From Lachnospiraceae bacterium (GTDB lineage Bacteria > Bacillota > Clostridia > Lachnospirales > Lachnospiraceae): a stretch of 64,000 bases of DNA. Positions 27,564 through 34,981 of the stretch are shown here, in pieces. The stretch lies in contig JAFWCK010000031.1 in the NCBI GenBank assembly GCA_017536965.1, positions 21,896-85,895 on the forward strand. Direction: 5' to 3'. The translations under genes and the position numbers were made by a program. The notes under the pieces are model-generated. The model was not told where the DNA came from. It saw only the letters and a program-made list of their open reading frames with translations, and did no database searches. How positions within the stretch are numbered: position 1 is the stretch's first letter; every line of letters starts with the position of its first letter.

Positions 27564-29334
27564 AGGTGGTGGACGTCCAGGCGATAAAGCCGATTTAAAA
27601 TACTTAGGGCCTCTGATCAGATATCTGGGAAGAAACCGTGTGCGGTTGTTCCTGGCAATTCTGTTCTCCATGCTGGGAACAGTCCTGACGATCATTGGAC
27701 CAAAATATGTCAGTAAGATTGCTGACCTTATCACAGCCGGATTCACAGGGGATATCGATCTGCATGCTGTAGCACGTATCGGTCTCATGCTTGCCGGGTT
27801 CTATATTCTGGCATGGATCTTTTCCTTCCTGCAGATGCGGTTGATGAACGTTGTTACACAAAGTACTTCTTACGGATTAAGAAAAGATATTTCCAGAAAG
27901 ATCAATGTTTTACCGCTGCGGTATTTTGATAATACATTGATCGGTGATATTCTTTCCCGTATCGTTAACGATGTCGACACGATCGCGATGTCATTAAACC
28001 AGAGTGTCGGCAACCTGTTCCATGCAGGTACACAGTTTATCGGCGTTATGCTCATTATGTTCTTTACGAACTGGATCATGACACTGGTTGCTGTTGGATC
28101 GGCAATTCTGGGATTCATCATCATGATCAACATCATGAAACGTTCCCAGAAATACTTCTCTCTGATGCACTCCGTTCTTGGTGAATTGAACGGACAGGTG
28201 GAGGAAATCTATTCCGGTCACAATACTGTTAAGGCATACAATGCAGAAGAACAGGAGCATGCACGGTTCCATGAGACCAACATGAGATTCCGTAATACGA
28301 CATGGAGAGCTCAGTTCTTCGGCGGAATTATGCCTCCTTTGATGGGATTCGTTGGTAACTTCGGATATGTTCTGGTTTGTATCACCGGTGCGCTTCTGGC
28401 GATGAAAGGGTATATCACTTTCGGAACCATCGTTGCGTTCATGATGTACATCCGTCAGTTCACAATGCCGCTGCAGCAGCTTGGCCAGGTATTTACCCAG
28501 CTGCAGAGTGCGGCTGCATCCTCCAAGCGTGTCTTCTCCTTCCTGGAAGAAGAAGAACTGGAAGATGATTCCAATAAGCCGATCCTGATCGGAGTGAATA
28601 ATGCCAAGGGCGATATCGTATTCGATCATGTCCATTTTGGTTATTATGAGAATCAGACCATTATCAAGGACTTCAGTGCAGAAGCTCTTCCTGGAAAGAA
28701 GGTCGCTATTGTCGGACCAACCGGTGCCGGAAAGACGACTATGGTCAACCTGCTGATGCGCTTCTATGAAGTTAACAGCGGAAGGATCCTGATCGACGGG
28801 CACGATATCCGCGATATGCAGCGGGCGGAAGTGCATGAGCTGTTCGGCATGGTCCTTCAGGATACATGGCTCTTTGAGGGAACATTTAAGGAGAATATCC
28901 GTTATAACAAAGAGGCAACGGATGAGCAGATCGTACAGGCTGCCAAGATGGCCGGGATCCATCACTTTATCATGACAATGCCGGATGGCTATGATACGGT
29001 TTTGGATGAAGAAGCAAATGTCTCCGCAGGTCAGAAGCAGCTGATCACGATCGCACGTGCGATGGTTGAGGATGCACCGTTCCTGATTTTGGATGAAGCA
29101 ACGTCATCGGTTGATACCAGAACTGAGCAGTTGATCCAGGATGCTATGGACAAGCTGATGGCTGGACGTACTTCGTTCATCATCGCCCACAGACTTTCGA
29201 CGATCAAGAATGCAGATCTGATCCTCGTTATGAAAGACGGCGATATCATAGAGCAGGGCAACCACGAAGAGCTGCTGGCAAAGAACGGATTCTATGCCGA
29301 ACTTTACAACAGCCAGTTCGAACAGATCGACTAA
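27556..29334 (+). CDS. ABC exporter half with intact ATPase site (heterodimer partner 2)
   Basis: 592 residues: Arg/Gly-rich start (MRRGGGRPGD), six membrane segments and an ATPase domain with Walker A GPTGAGKTT, Walker B LILDEATSS with the catalytic Glu, and H-loop IIAHR. Its signature is altered to NVSAGQKQL. Thus the partner's poor Walker site would face this odd signature, and this good Walker site would face the partner's canonical SGGQ: the exact asymmetry of known heterodimers. AGGAGG lies nine bases before the ATG at 27556. A terminator follows. Confidence 0.94.
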   Translation: MRRGGGRPGDKADLKYLGPLIRYLGRNRVRLFLAILFSMLGTVLTIIGPKYVSKIADLITAGFTGDIDLHAVARIGLMLAGFYILAWIFSFLQMRLMNVVTQSTSYGLRKDISRKINVLPLRYFDNTLIGDILSRIVNDVDTIAMSLNQSVGNLFHAGTQFIGVMLIMFFTNWIMTLVAVGSAILGFIIMINIMKRSQKYFSLMHSVLGELNGQVEEIYSGHNTVKAYNAEEQEHARFHETNMRFRNTTWRAQFFGGIMPPLMGFVGNFGYVLVCITGALLAMKGYITFGTIVAFMMYIRQFTMPLQQLGQVFTQLQSAAASSKRVFSFLEEEELEDDSNKPILIGVNNAKGDIVFDHVHFGYYENQTIIKDFSAEALPGKKVAIVGPTGAGKTTMVNLLMRFYEVNSGRILIDGHDIRDMQRAEVHELFGMVLQDTWLFEGTFKENIRYNKEATDEQIVQAAKMAGIHHFIMTMPDGYDTVLDEEANVSAGQKQLITIARAMVEDAPFLILDEATSSVDTRTEQLIQDAMDKLMAGRTSFIIAHRLSTIKNADLILVMKDGDIIEQGNHEELLAKNGFYAELYNSQFEQID

Positions 29335-29357
29335 GCAAAAAATGTTTTTTACTTGCG

Positions 29358-29388
29358 AGGGCAGTTTGGAAAAACTGCCCTTGTGTTT
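29358..29388 (+). terminator. Intrinsic terminator of the ABC exporter operon
   Basis: AGGGCAGTTT and AAACTGCCCT pair around GGAA, followed by TGTGTTTT. Confidence 0.85.
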
Positions 29389-29503
29389 TCTTTATCAGTT
29401 GTGGCAGAATAGTCATATCAGAAATGTATCCATTTGTTTTGACTGTGAAGTACGCTGCGGCTTAAGTGGTGTCGCGGCAGTTCTTATCAGCTGAGGTGCA
29501 TGT

Positions 29504-30769
29504 ATGGGCAAAGTGGTCAAGGTTAAGAATTTGTATATTGGACAGGGCAAGCCGAAGATCTGTGCCATCGTACTGGGAGAGACGGTTTCGGAGATCCTGG
29601 CGATGGTGGAGCAGGCCAATCAGATCGACTGCGATCTGATCGAGTTCCGCGCGGATTATTACGCCAATATCCTGGATCCGGAAAAAGCAAAGGATGTGGC
29701 CGCCAAGGTGCGTCATGCCTGCCGCAAACCAATCATTTTTACCTGCCGCCGGAAAGAGGAAGGCGGCAAGCAGGCAATTGGTCTGGATGCTTATAAGAAG
29801 CTTCTGAAGATGGTTTCTGATTGTTATTATGCGGAGCTGATCGATGTGGAAGCATCTGCCATTCCGGACGATAAAGAGTTTGTGGAAACGCTCAAGGACA
29901 ACGGCTCGTATGTCATCATCTCCAAACATGATTTTGTTAAGACGCCGATGTTTGAGGAAATCATTCAGGATTTCTCTGACATGAAGGATATGGGCGCGGA
30001 TATTGTAAAAGTCGCTTATATGCCAAACAGCAAGCGGGACGTGCTGAATCTGATCAACGCTTCTGTCAACATGGCAAACATTTATGATTTCTGCCCGATC
30101 ATTGCCATCTCCATGGGACATCTTGGAACGGTCACGCGGATCATCGGCGAGTTTATGGAGAGTGCTATCACATTTGCTTCCATCACAAAGAGCAGTGCGC
30201 CGGGGCAGATTCCGATCGATGGTCTGGAGAGTGTGCTGAACGTCATTCATGAGAACTTTAAGAAGGTTTTCCTGATCGGTTTTATGGGCACCGGCAAAAC
30301 GGCGGTGGCAAATGCACTGGCCAGCAATTACGGACTGAAAAAGATCGATCTGGATGCGTATATTGAAGCGAAGGAGCATACGACGATCGCGGACATCTTT
30401 GCCAACCAGTCGGAGAGTGTGTTCCGTGATAAAGAGACAAAACATCTGCGTCATGTGATCAAAGGAAATTATCAGGTCGTCTCGCTGGGCGGCGGTGTTG
30501 TACTGCGGCAGGAGAATATTGAGATGATCAAAGAGAAGGGCGTTATCGTGCTGCTGACAGCATCGGCAGAAACTATCCGCGACCGTGTAAAGAACGATCC
30601 GACCAGGCCGCTTCTGGGCGATAACTTTGATCTGGATTACGTGAAGGAACTGATGAAGAGCAGAGAAGAACTTTATAACAGTGTTGCGGATGTTGTCATC
30701 GATACTGAGAACAAAAATATCGATGAGATCTGCAAGGAAATAGTTGAAACTTTAGGTTTTTTAAATTAA
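29504..30769 (+). CDS. Bifunctional 3-dehydroquinate dehydratase (type I) / shikimate kinase
   Basis: 421 residues joining two enzymes of the shikimate pathway. Residues about 1-250 are AroD type I: LIEFRADYY, SKHDF with the catalytic His, and ADIVKVAYMP with the Schiff-base Lys. Residues about 255-421 are AroK: Walker A FMGTGKTAVANAL, LDAYIE, the FRDKE substrate segment and VSLGGGVV. AroE, which works between these two steps, is encoded at 24786. Fusions of AroD with AroK are not the common arrangement. No stop or internal start is visible at the junction. GAGGTGC stands before the ATG. Confidence 0.92.
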   Translation: MGKVVKVKNLYIGQGKPKICAIVLGETVSEILAMVEQANQIDCDLIEFRADYYANILDPEKAKDVAAKVRHACRKPIIFTCRRKEEGGKQAIGLDAYKKLLKMVSDCYYAELIDVEASAIPDDKEFVETLKDNGSYVIISKHDFVKTPMFEEIIQDFSDMKDMGADIVKVAYMPNSKRDVLNLINASVNMANIYDFCPIIAISMGHLGTVTRIIGEFMESAITFASITKSSAPGQIPIDGLESVLNVIHENFKKVFLIGFMGTGKTAVANALASNYGLKKIDLDAYIEAKEHTTIADIFANQSESVFRDKETKHLRHVIKGNYQVVSLGGGVVLRQENIEMIKEKGVIVLLTASAETIRDRVKNDPTRPLLGDNFDLDYVKELMKSREELYNSVADVVIDTENKNIDEICKEIVETLGFLN

Positions 30770-30821
30770 AATACATTAGTTAAAGAGATTGTAGAAAGAG
30801 TACTTTAAGGAGGATTTTTAT

Positions 30822-31379
30822 ATGGTATCAGCAGGCGATTTCAGAAACGGTCTTACGGTCGAGATTGAAGGCGAAATTTTCCAGGTTCTGGAGTTTCAGC
30901 ATGTAAAACCGGGAAAAGGTGCTGCATTTGTAAGAACGAAGCTGCGCAACATTCTTCGTGACAGCGTCGTAGAAAGAACGTTCAGCCCGACAGACCGGTT
31001 TGAGAATGCGCACATCGACCGCGCAGATATGCAGTATCTGTATGATGACGGCGATATGTACAACTATATGGACAACAATACTTATGAGCAGATCCAGCTC
31101 AGCCACGAGGACGCCGGCGATTCCATGAAATTCGTTAAGGAAAACGAAACCGTCAAGGTCTGCTCCTACAAGGGCAAAGTTTTCTCCGTTGAGCCTCCGA
31201 CATCTGTTGAACTGGTTGTCACAGAGACAGAGCCTGGATTCAAGGGCAACACGGCAACCGGCGCAAAGAAACCGGCTATCGTTGAGACTGGTGCGCAGGT
31301 CATGGTTCCGCTGTTTATTGAGCAGGGCGAGATCATCAAGATCGATACCCGTACAGGCGAGTATCTGTCCAGAGCTTAA
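30822..31379 (+). CDS. efp: Elongation factor P
   Basis: 185 residues, three beta domains shaped like tRNA. It rescues ribosomes stalled at proline runs. The loop that reaches the peptidyl centre is [15 protein letters not shown], with Lys at the tip; the C-terminal signature [12 protein letters not shown] is intact. AGGAGG precedes the ATG. It lies 52 bp after the AroD-AroK gene and ends with a terminator. Confidence 0.97.
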   Translation: MVSAGDFRNGLTVEIEGEIFQVLEFQHVKPGKGAAFVRTKLRNILRDSVVERTFSPTDRFENAHIDRADMQYLYDDGDMYNYMDNNTYEQIQLSHEDAGDSMKFVKENETVKVCSYKGKVFSVEPPTSVELVVTETEPGFKGNTATGAKKPAIVETGAQVMVPLFIEQGEIIKIDTRTGEYLSRA

Positions 31380-31410
31380 TTGATTTTTGTTATTTGTGAA
31401 ATGATTATGA

Positions 31411-31440
31411 AAGCTGCCGCTGATTGCGGCAGCTTTTTTA
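31411..31440 (+). terminator. Intrinsic terminator of efp
   Basis: AAGCTGCCGC and GCGGCAGCTT pair around TGATT, then a run of T. It ends directly at the stop codon of the converging tupC. Confidence 0.9.
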
Positions 31441-32043
31441 TCACTCGCAGAGTTTGCCGCCTTCCAGACGGATGGTATGGCTTGCCAGTCGCTGTGCCTG
31501 CTCCGGGGAATGGGTGATGATCAGGATGGTGCAGCCGGTGCGGCGCTGATAGTCGCAGATCATTTTTTCTGCGGTTGGAATGGAGGCCGTGTCCATCGAT
31601 GCGGTCGGCTCATCCAGAATGATCATGTCATATGATTTCATGAGAAGGCGCGCGAGCGCCATTTTTTGTGTCTCCCCACCGGAAAGCTTTTTGGCATTTT
31701 TCTTTGCCATGCTTTCCAGGCCGATCTCCTTAAGGAGCTGCTGGGCGTGGGCGAGGTTTTCCTGTTTTGTCTTTTCCGGGTCTTTGTTCAGCATCAGGTT
31801 GCTGGTAATAGACATATGAAAAGCGTAGCTCTGCTGCGGAAGGTAACCGACGGACCTGGCAGCGTCAGAGGTAACGGTGCCGTCATCAGGCTTTTCTATC
31901 CCGGCGAGGATCTTTGCCAGCGTTGATTTGCCAGAGCCATTCTGACCGCAGATGGCAGTGATGCTGCCGTCCGCAATCTCCATCGATGGAATATCCAGCA
32001 CAAGCTGTCCCTGATAGGTTTTCTTTAATGCAGGAAGGATCAT
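31441..32043 (-). CDS. tupC: Tungstate ABC transporter ATPase TupC
   Basis: 200 residues, a minimal ABC ATPase: Walker A GQNGSGKST, Q-loop YLPQQ, signature LSGGETQKM, Walker B MIILDEP and H-loop IITHS. Alone it could serve any small anion importer; the permease and binding protein mark it as the TupABC type. It overlaps tupB by 4 bp. It has no C-terminal regulatory domain as found in ModC. Confidence 0.85.
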   Translation of the reverse strand: MILPALKKTYQGQLVLDIPSMEIADGSITAICGQNGSGKSTLAKILAGIEKPDDGTVTSDAARSVGYLPQQSYAFHMSITSNLMLNKDPEKTKQENLAHAQQLLKEIGLESMAKKNAKKLSGGETQKMALARLLMKSYDMIILDEPTASMDTASIPTAEKMICDYQRRTGCTILIITHSPEQAQRLASHTIRLEGGKLCE

Positions 32044-32726
32044 TTCTCAAACCTCCCCTGGACTAATGCTACGATGATGTTTAAAGCAAGCGAAAGAAAC
32101 AGCAGGATGATGCCAAGCGCGAGGGCAGTTTTGAAATTGCCCATGCTGGTGTAATCCATGATCGCAGTGGTCATTACGTTTGTTTTAAACATGATCGCGC
32201 CGCCGACGATCGATACCGCACCGACTTCTGCCAACGCACGCCCTAAGAGCGTCAGAAAAGTGGTTGCGATGTGATAACGGCTTTCATTCATTGTAAGCAG
32301 CAGCGTGCGGAATCTGCGGATTCCAAGGCCTTTGGTGTTTTCCCGGATCTGCGGGGCAATGTTATTGGCGTGACTTTCCATCATGCCGATCGCCATCGGG
32401 CATAGCAGCATGACCTGAGCGATGACCATGCCGGCTAATGTATAGAGCAGGCGAAGGGCACGCAAAGGACCGACGCCGGAGAAGAGCAGATAGCAAAAAA
32501 GACCGCAGACGACAGGAGGAAGTCCCATCAGTGCGCGGTCGATCACGACCAGGATCTTGCGTCCGCGGAAGCGGGCACTTCCCAGCCAGGTCCCTATCGG
32601 CACTCCGATCAGGAGCGCCAATAAGGAACTGGTCAGGGTCATACGCAAGGTCACTGCGATGATCTGATATAACGTCGAATCACCGCTGAATATTAATCGA
32701 AAAGCTTCTCCGAAACTGCCGATCAT
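32040..32726 (-). CDS. tupB: Tungstate ABC transporter permease TupB
   Basis: 228 residues with about five to six membrane segments. The cytoplasmic loop that meets the ATPase (GRALAEVGAVSIVGGAIM) and RENTKGLG earlier are typical of TupB-like permeases. The gene lies 10 bp after tupA and overlaps tupC. It brings tungstate into the cell; this matches the presence of a tungsten enzyme gene 2 kb away. Confidence 0.88.
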   Translation of the reverse strand: MIGSFGEAFRLIFSGDSTLYQIIAVTLRMTLTSSLLALLIGVPIGTWLGSARFRGRKILVVIDRALMGLPPVVCGLFCYLLFSGVGPLRALRLLYTLAGMVIAQVMLLCPMAIGMMESHANNIAPQIRENTKGLGIRRFRTLLLTMNESRYHIATTFLTLLGRALAEVGAVSIVGGAIMFKTNVMTTAIMDYTSMGNFKTALALGIILLFLSLALNIIVALVQGRFEK

Positions 32727-32736
32727 TTCTCATCAA

Positions 32737-33765
32737 TTATTTCTCAAGAATGCCGCCGTTTGCTTTGAATGTCAGGAAGGTTGCCTTATCAGAAAGGATG
32801 TAAGCCTGACGCTCGTTTGCCATCGACAGGCAGACTGCCATGCCGGCATTTGCAGAAACATACCAATCCTGATATGCCTCGAAGGTTTCTGCTTCGACAT
32901 CAATTCCCAGCTCTTCCGGCCACAGGGATAATTCTTTGGTATGTGTTCCGCTCTTGTCACCACGGGATACAAACAGGAATTTTCCATCGGCGATTGCTTT
33001 GAATGCAGCTTTGACATCAGCTGCTGCTTTTACGTTTGCAGGATCTGATTTCGGTCCGCAAAGGACAAAGTAGTTGTACATAAAGGAAAGACGCTCTGCA
33101 GCCTGTCCGTCTACGATGCGGGCGAAACCTGCGGAAACAAAATCTTCCTCCTGGGATTTTGCATGAACCAGAAGCAGGTCTGCATTGCCCATCTTTGCGT
33201 TTGCGATTGCTTTACCGGTACCTGCAGAAACGACTTCTACGGTATAACCATACTTCTGCTCGAAGATCGGAAGCAGGTAGCCAAGCAGACCGGAGTCGTT
33301 GACGGATGTTGTGGTAGAAAGACGGATCGTCTGGGTTTCCGGAGTTGCCTGCGGAATCTCAGCAGTTGCTTTCGGAGCATCGTCTTTAATATAGAACAGA
33401 TACTCGCCGTATTCGTCGAATCCATATTTAGCAGCTGCATCCAGACCTTCTTCAGAAAGCATCCAGTTGATCAACGCATCAGCACCTGTTGTGTTGATGT
33501 AAACCGTCGTCGGATCAACAGAGTTTCCGTCTGCATCTACCCATGGAGCCTGTGGATTGACTGCCAGGAGAGAGTAGGTGTTGATCATGCTGTCATCTTC
33601 TTCAATCAGGATCTCCAGGCCGATGCCTGCATCATCTGCAGGTGTTACTTCTGCAGATGCGCTTCCTGCCGGAGCCGGCTCTTCTTTCTTGCTGCCGCAT
33701 GCGCAGAGCATGGTCAGCATGCCTGCTACAAGCAGTACACTAATAATTGCTTTTGTAAGTTTCAT
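32737..33765 (-). CDS. tupA: Tungstate-binding lipoprotein TupA, circularly permuted
   Basis: 342 residues. Signal peptide with lipobox LCAC, Cys at 23. Known TupA proteins begin with STTTSxxDSGLL and end with a stretch of the form LEGD...N.YxVxxVNP...F..WLxSxEGQ...FG...PLF. Here the ending comes first: LEILIEEDDSMINTYSLLAVN at about 50-70 and INWMLSEEGLDAAAKYGFDE at about 99-118. A Pro/Thr-rich linker follows (about 130-147), then RLSTTTSVNDSGLL. The protein stops after the AYILSDKATFL segment, just where the moved part would normally start. GGAGG precedes the start. Confidence 0.88.
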   Translation of the reverse strand: MKLTKAIISVLLVAGMLTMLCACGSKKEEPAPAGSASAEVTPADDAGIGLEILIEEDDSMINTYSLLAVNPQAPWVDADGNSVDPTTVYINTTGADALINWMLSEEGLDAAAKYGFDEYGEYLFYIKDDAPKATAEIPQATPETQTIRLSTTTSVNDSGLLGYLLPIFEQKYGYTVEVVSAGTGKAIANAKMGNADLLLVHAKSQEEDFVSAGFARIVDGQAAERLSFMYNYFVLCGPKSDPANVKAAADVKAAFKAIADGKFLFVSRGDKSGTHTKELSLWPEELGIDVEAETFEAYQDWYVSANAGMAVCLSMANERQAYILSDKATFLTFKANGGILEK

Positions 33766-33820
33766 TATTTTTCCTCCTATGATATTCGATTACGGAATTT
33801 TGAAATCGATAGTCGGATTG

Positions 33821-33849
33821 ATTCTAAACAGTCAAAATAGGGATTGCAA
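33821..33849 (-). promoter_or_regulatory. Promoter of tupABC
   Basis: On the minus strand TTGCAA (33849-33844), 17 bp, TAGAAT (33826-33821). The leader to tupA would be about 50 nt. Confidence 0.7.
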
Positions 33850-33878
33850 GAAAAGCATCAAGCTTTTTTGACCAATTT

Positions 33879-33895
33879 TATGCCTGGATGGCATA
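33879..33895. promoter_or_regulatory. Inverted repeat between tupA and the LysR gene
   Basis: TATGCC (33879-33884) and GGCATA (33890-33895) with five bases between. It lies upstream of both divergent promoters, where a LysR-type protein commonly binds. Proposed operator; no binding is shown. Confidence 0.5.
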
Positions 33896-33908
33896 TATTT
33901 TTTCCCTA

Positions 33909-33937
33909 TTGCCTAGAAAAACAAGTTTTTATATAAT
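33909..33937 (+). promoter_or_regulatory. Promoter of the LysR-type regulator
   Basis: TTGCCT (33909-33914), 17 bp, TATAAT (33932-33937). Confidence 0.78.
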
Positions 33938-33984
33938 GTATACATAAAAATATATATTCCAAAACGTAATAAGGAGAAGGGGAT

Positions 33985-34845
33985 ATGAATTTAGATCAAA
34001 TGCATTTTTTTACAGTTGTTGCACAGATGGAAAATGTAAGCAAAGCTGCAGATTCTCTGCATATGACGCAGTCGACGCTTTCTAAAAATATATTGAGACT
34101 GGAGGAAGAGCTTGGTGTTCCTTTATTTGACAGGCATGGGAAAAAGCTGTTTCTGAATGAGCAGGGCAGCCGTTTTCTGGATACTTGTCGGAAGACACTA
34201 CAGGATGTAAGTGAAGCAAAAGAGGAGATGCGGAGGTCTTTAGGAAATCCGGAAAAGAAGATCCGTATAGCTATTTGTGGAGGACTCTATAAAATGTGTC
34301 AATGCATGGTAGCGTTTCAGAAAAAATATCCGGAAGCAACGTTTGATGTAGATACACAGGCGGAGTATCAGGAGTATCTTGATATCAATGCATATGATGT
34401 GGCCATCTATCCGGATGAGAACCGGTTCCGAAAATTCCGGGGATACGATTTTGGAGACGAGGTATTGTTGCTGGCAAGAGCGAAAAATCTGGTTGCTCCG
34501 AAACATTATGTTTTTATGCATATTAACGGAAGAACCGAGTTTGCTTATCAGTTCTTTTCTTCTGTCAGTGAATCGGATATTTCTTTCTGCTTTGTAAATA
34601 GCGGCGGAGCACATCTGCAGATGATCACCTCCGGGTTGGCGCAGGGGTTTGTTCCTGAAGAAATGAGAGATTTACATAAGGACGACAGCATCCTTTTATT
34701 CCCTGCACCGAATGATAAATATGTGCGTAAAATGAAGATCTGCTTTAAGCGGGAGAGGCGCCTGTCACCGATGGCTGCAAGATTTTGTGCTTTTGCGAAA
34801 GACTATTTCCATCTTTCTAATACGGATCAAATCAAGGAACCATGA
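33985..34845 (+). CDS. LysR-family transcriptional regulator
   Basis: 286 residues. An N-terminal winged helix-turn-helix (MNLDQMHFFTVVAQMENVSK, QSTLSKNILRLEEELG) is typical of the family, followed by an effector domain that is less clear (RIAICGGLYKMCQC). It is transcribed away from tupA and toward the aldehyde oxidoreductase operon, and so probably controls one or both. The effector could be tungstate, molybdate or a substrate of the pathway; the sequence does not tell. GGAGAAGGGG stands before the ATG. Confidence 0.88.
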   Translation: MNLDQMHFFTVVAQMENVSKAADSLHMTQSTLSKNILRLEEELGVPLFDRHGKKLFLNEQGSRFLDTCRKTLQDVSEAKEEMRRSLGNPEKKIRIAICGGLYKMCQCMVAFQKKYPEATFDVDTQAEYQEYLDINAYDVAIYPDENRFRKFRGYDFGDEVLLLARAKNLVAPKHYVFMHINGRTEFAYQFFSSVSESDISFCFVNSGGAHLQMITSGLAQGFVPEEMRDLHKDDSILLFPAPNDKYVRKMKICFKRERRLSPMAARFCAFAKDYFHLSNTDQIKEP

Positions 34846-34915
34846 TCGTGCCGGGAGAATCTGCTGCCTTTATATTCTGATTTGGGATAAGAAAAGAAAA
34901 AACTGTTCGCAGTCA

Positions 34916-34944
34916 TTGCTTTTTATTTAGCAATAACATACAAT
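34916..34944 (+). promoter_or_regulatory. Promoter of the aldehyde oxidoreductase operon
   Basis: TTGCTT (34916-34921), 17 bp, TACAAT (34939-34944). Confidence 0.72.
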
Positions 34945-34946
34945 CA

Positions 34947-34970
34947 GATTGTACAGATTTTAGTACAATC
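34947..34970. promoter_or_regulatory. Perfect inverted repeat at the start of the aldehyde oxidoreductase transcript
   Basis: GATTGTAC (34947-34954), eight bases, GTACAATC (34963-34970). It begins two bases after the -10 and ends at the ribosome site AGGAG, a position suited to a repressor operator. Confidence 0.65.
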
Positions 34971-34981
34971 AGGAGTGCAGG

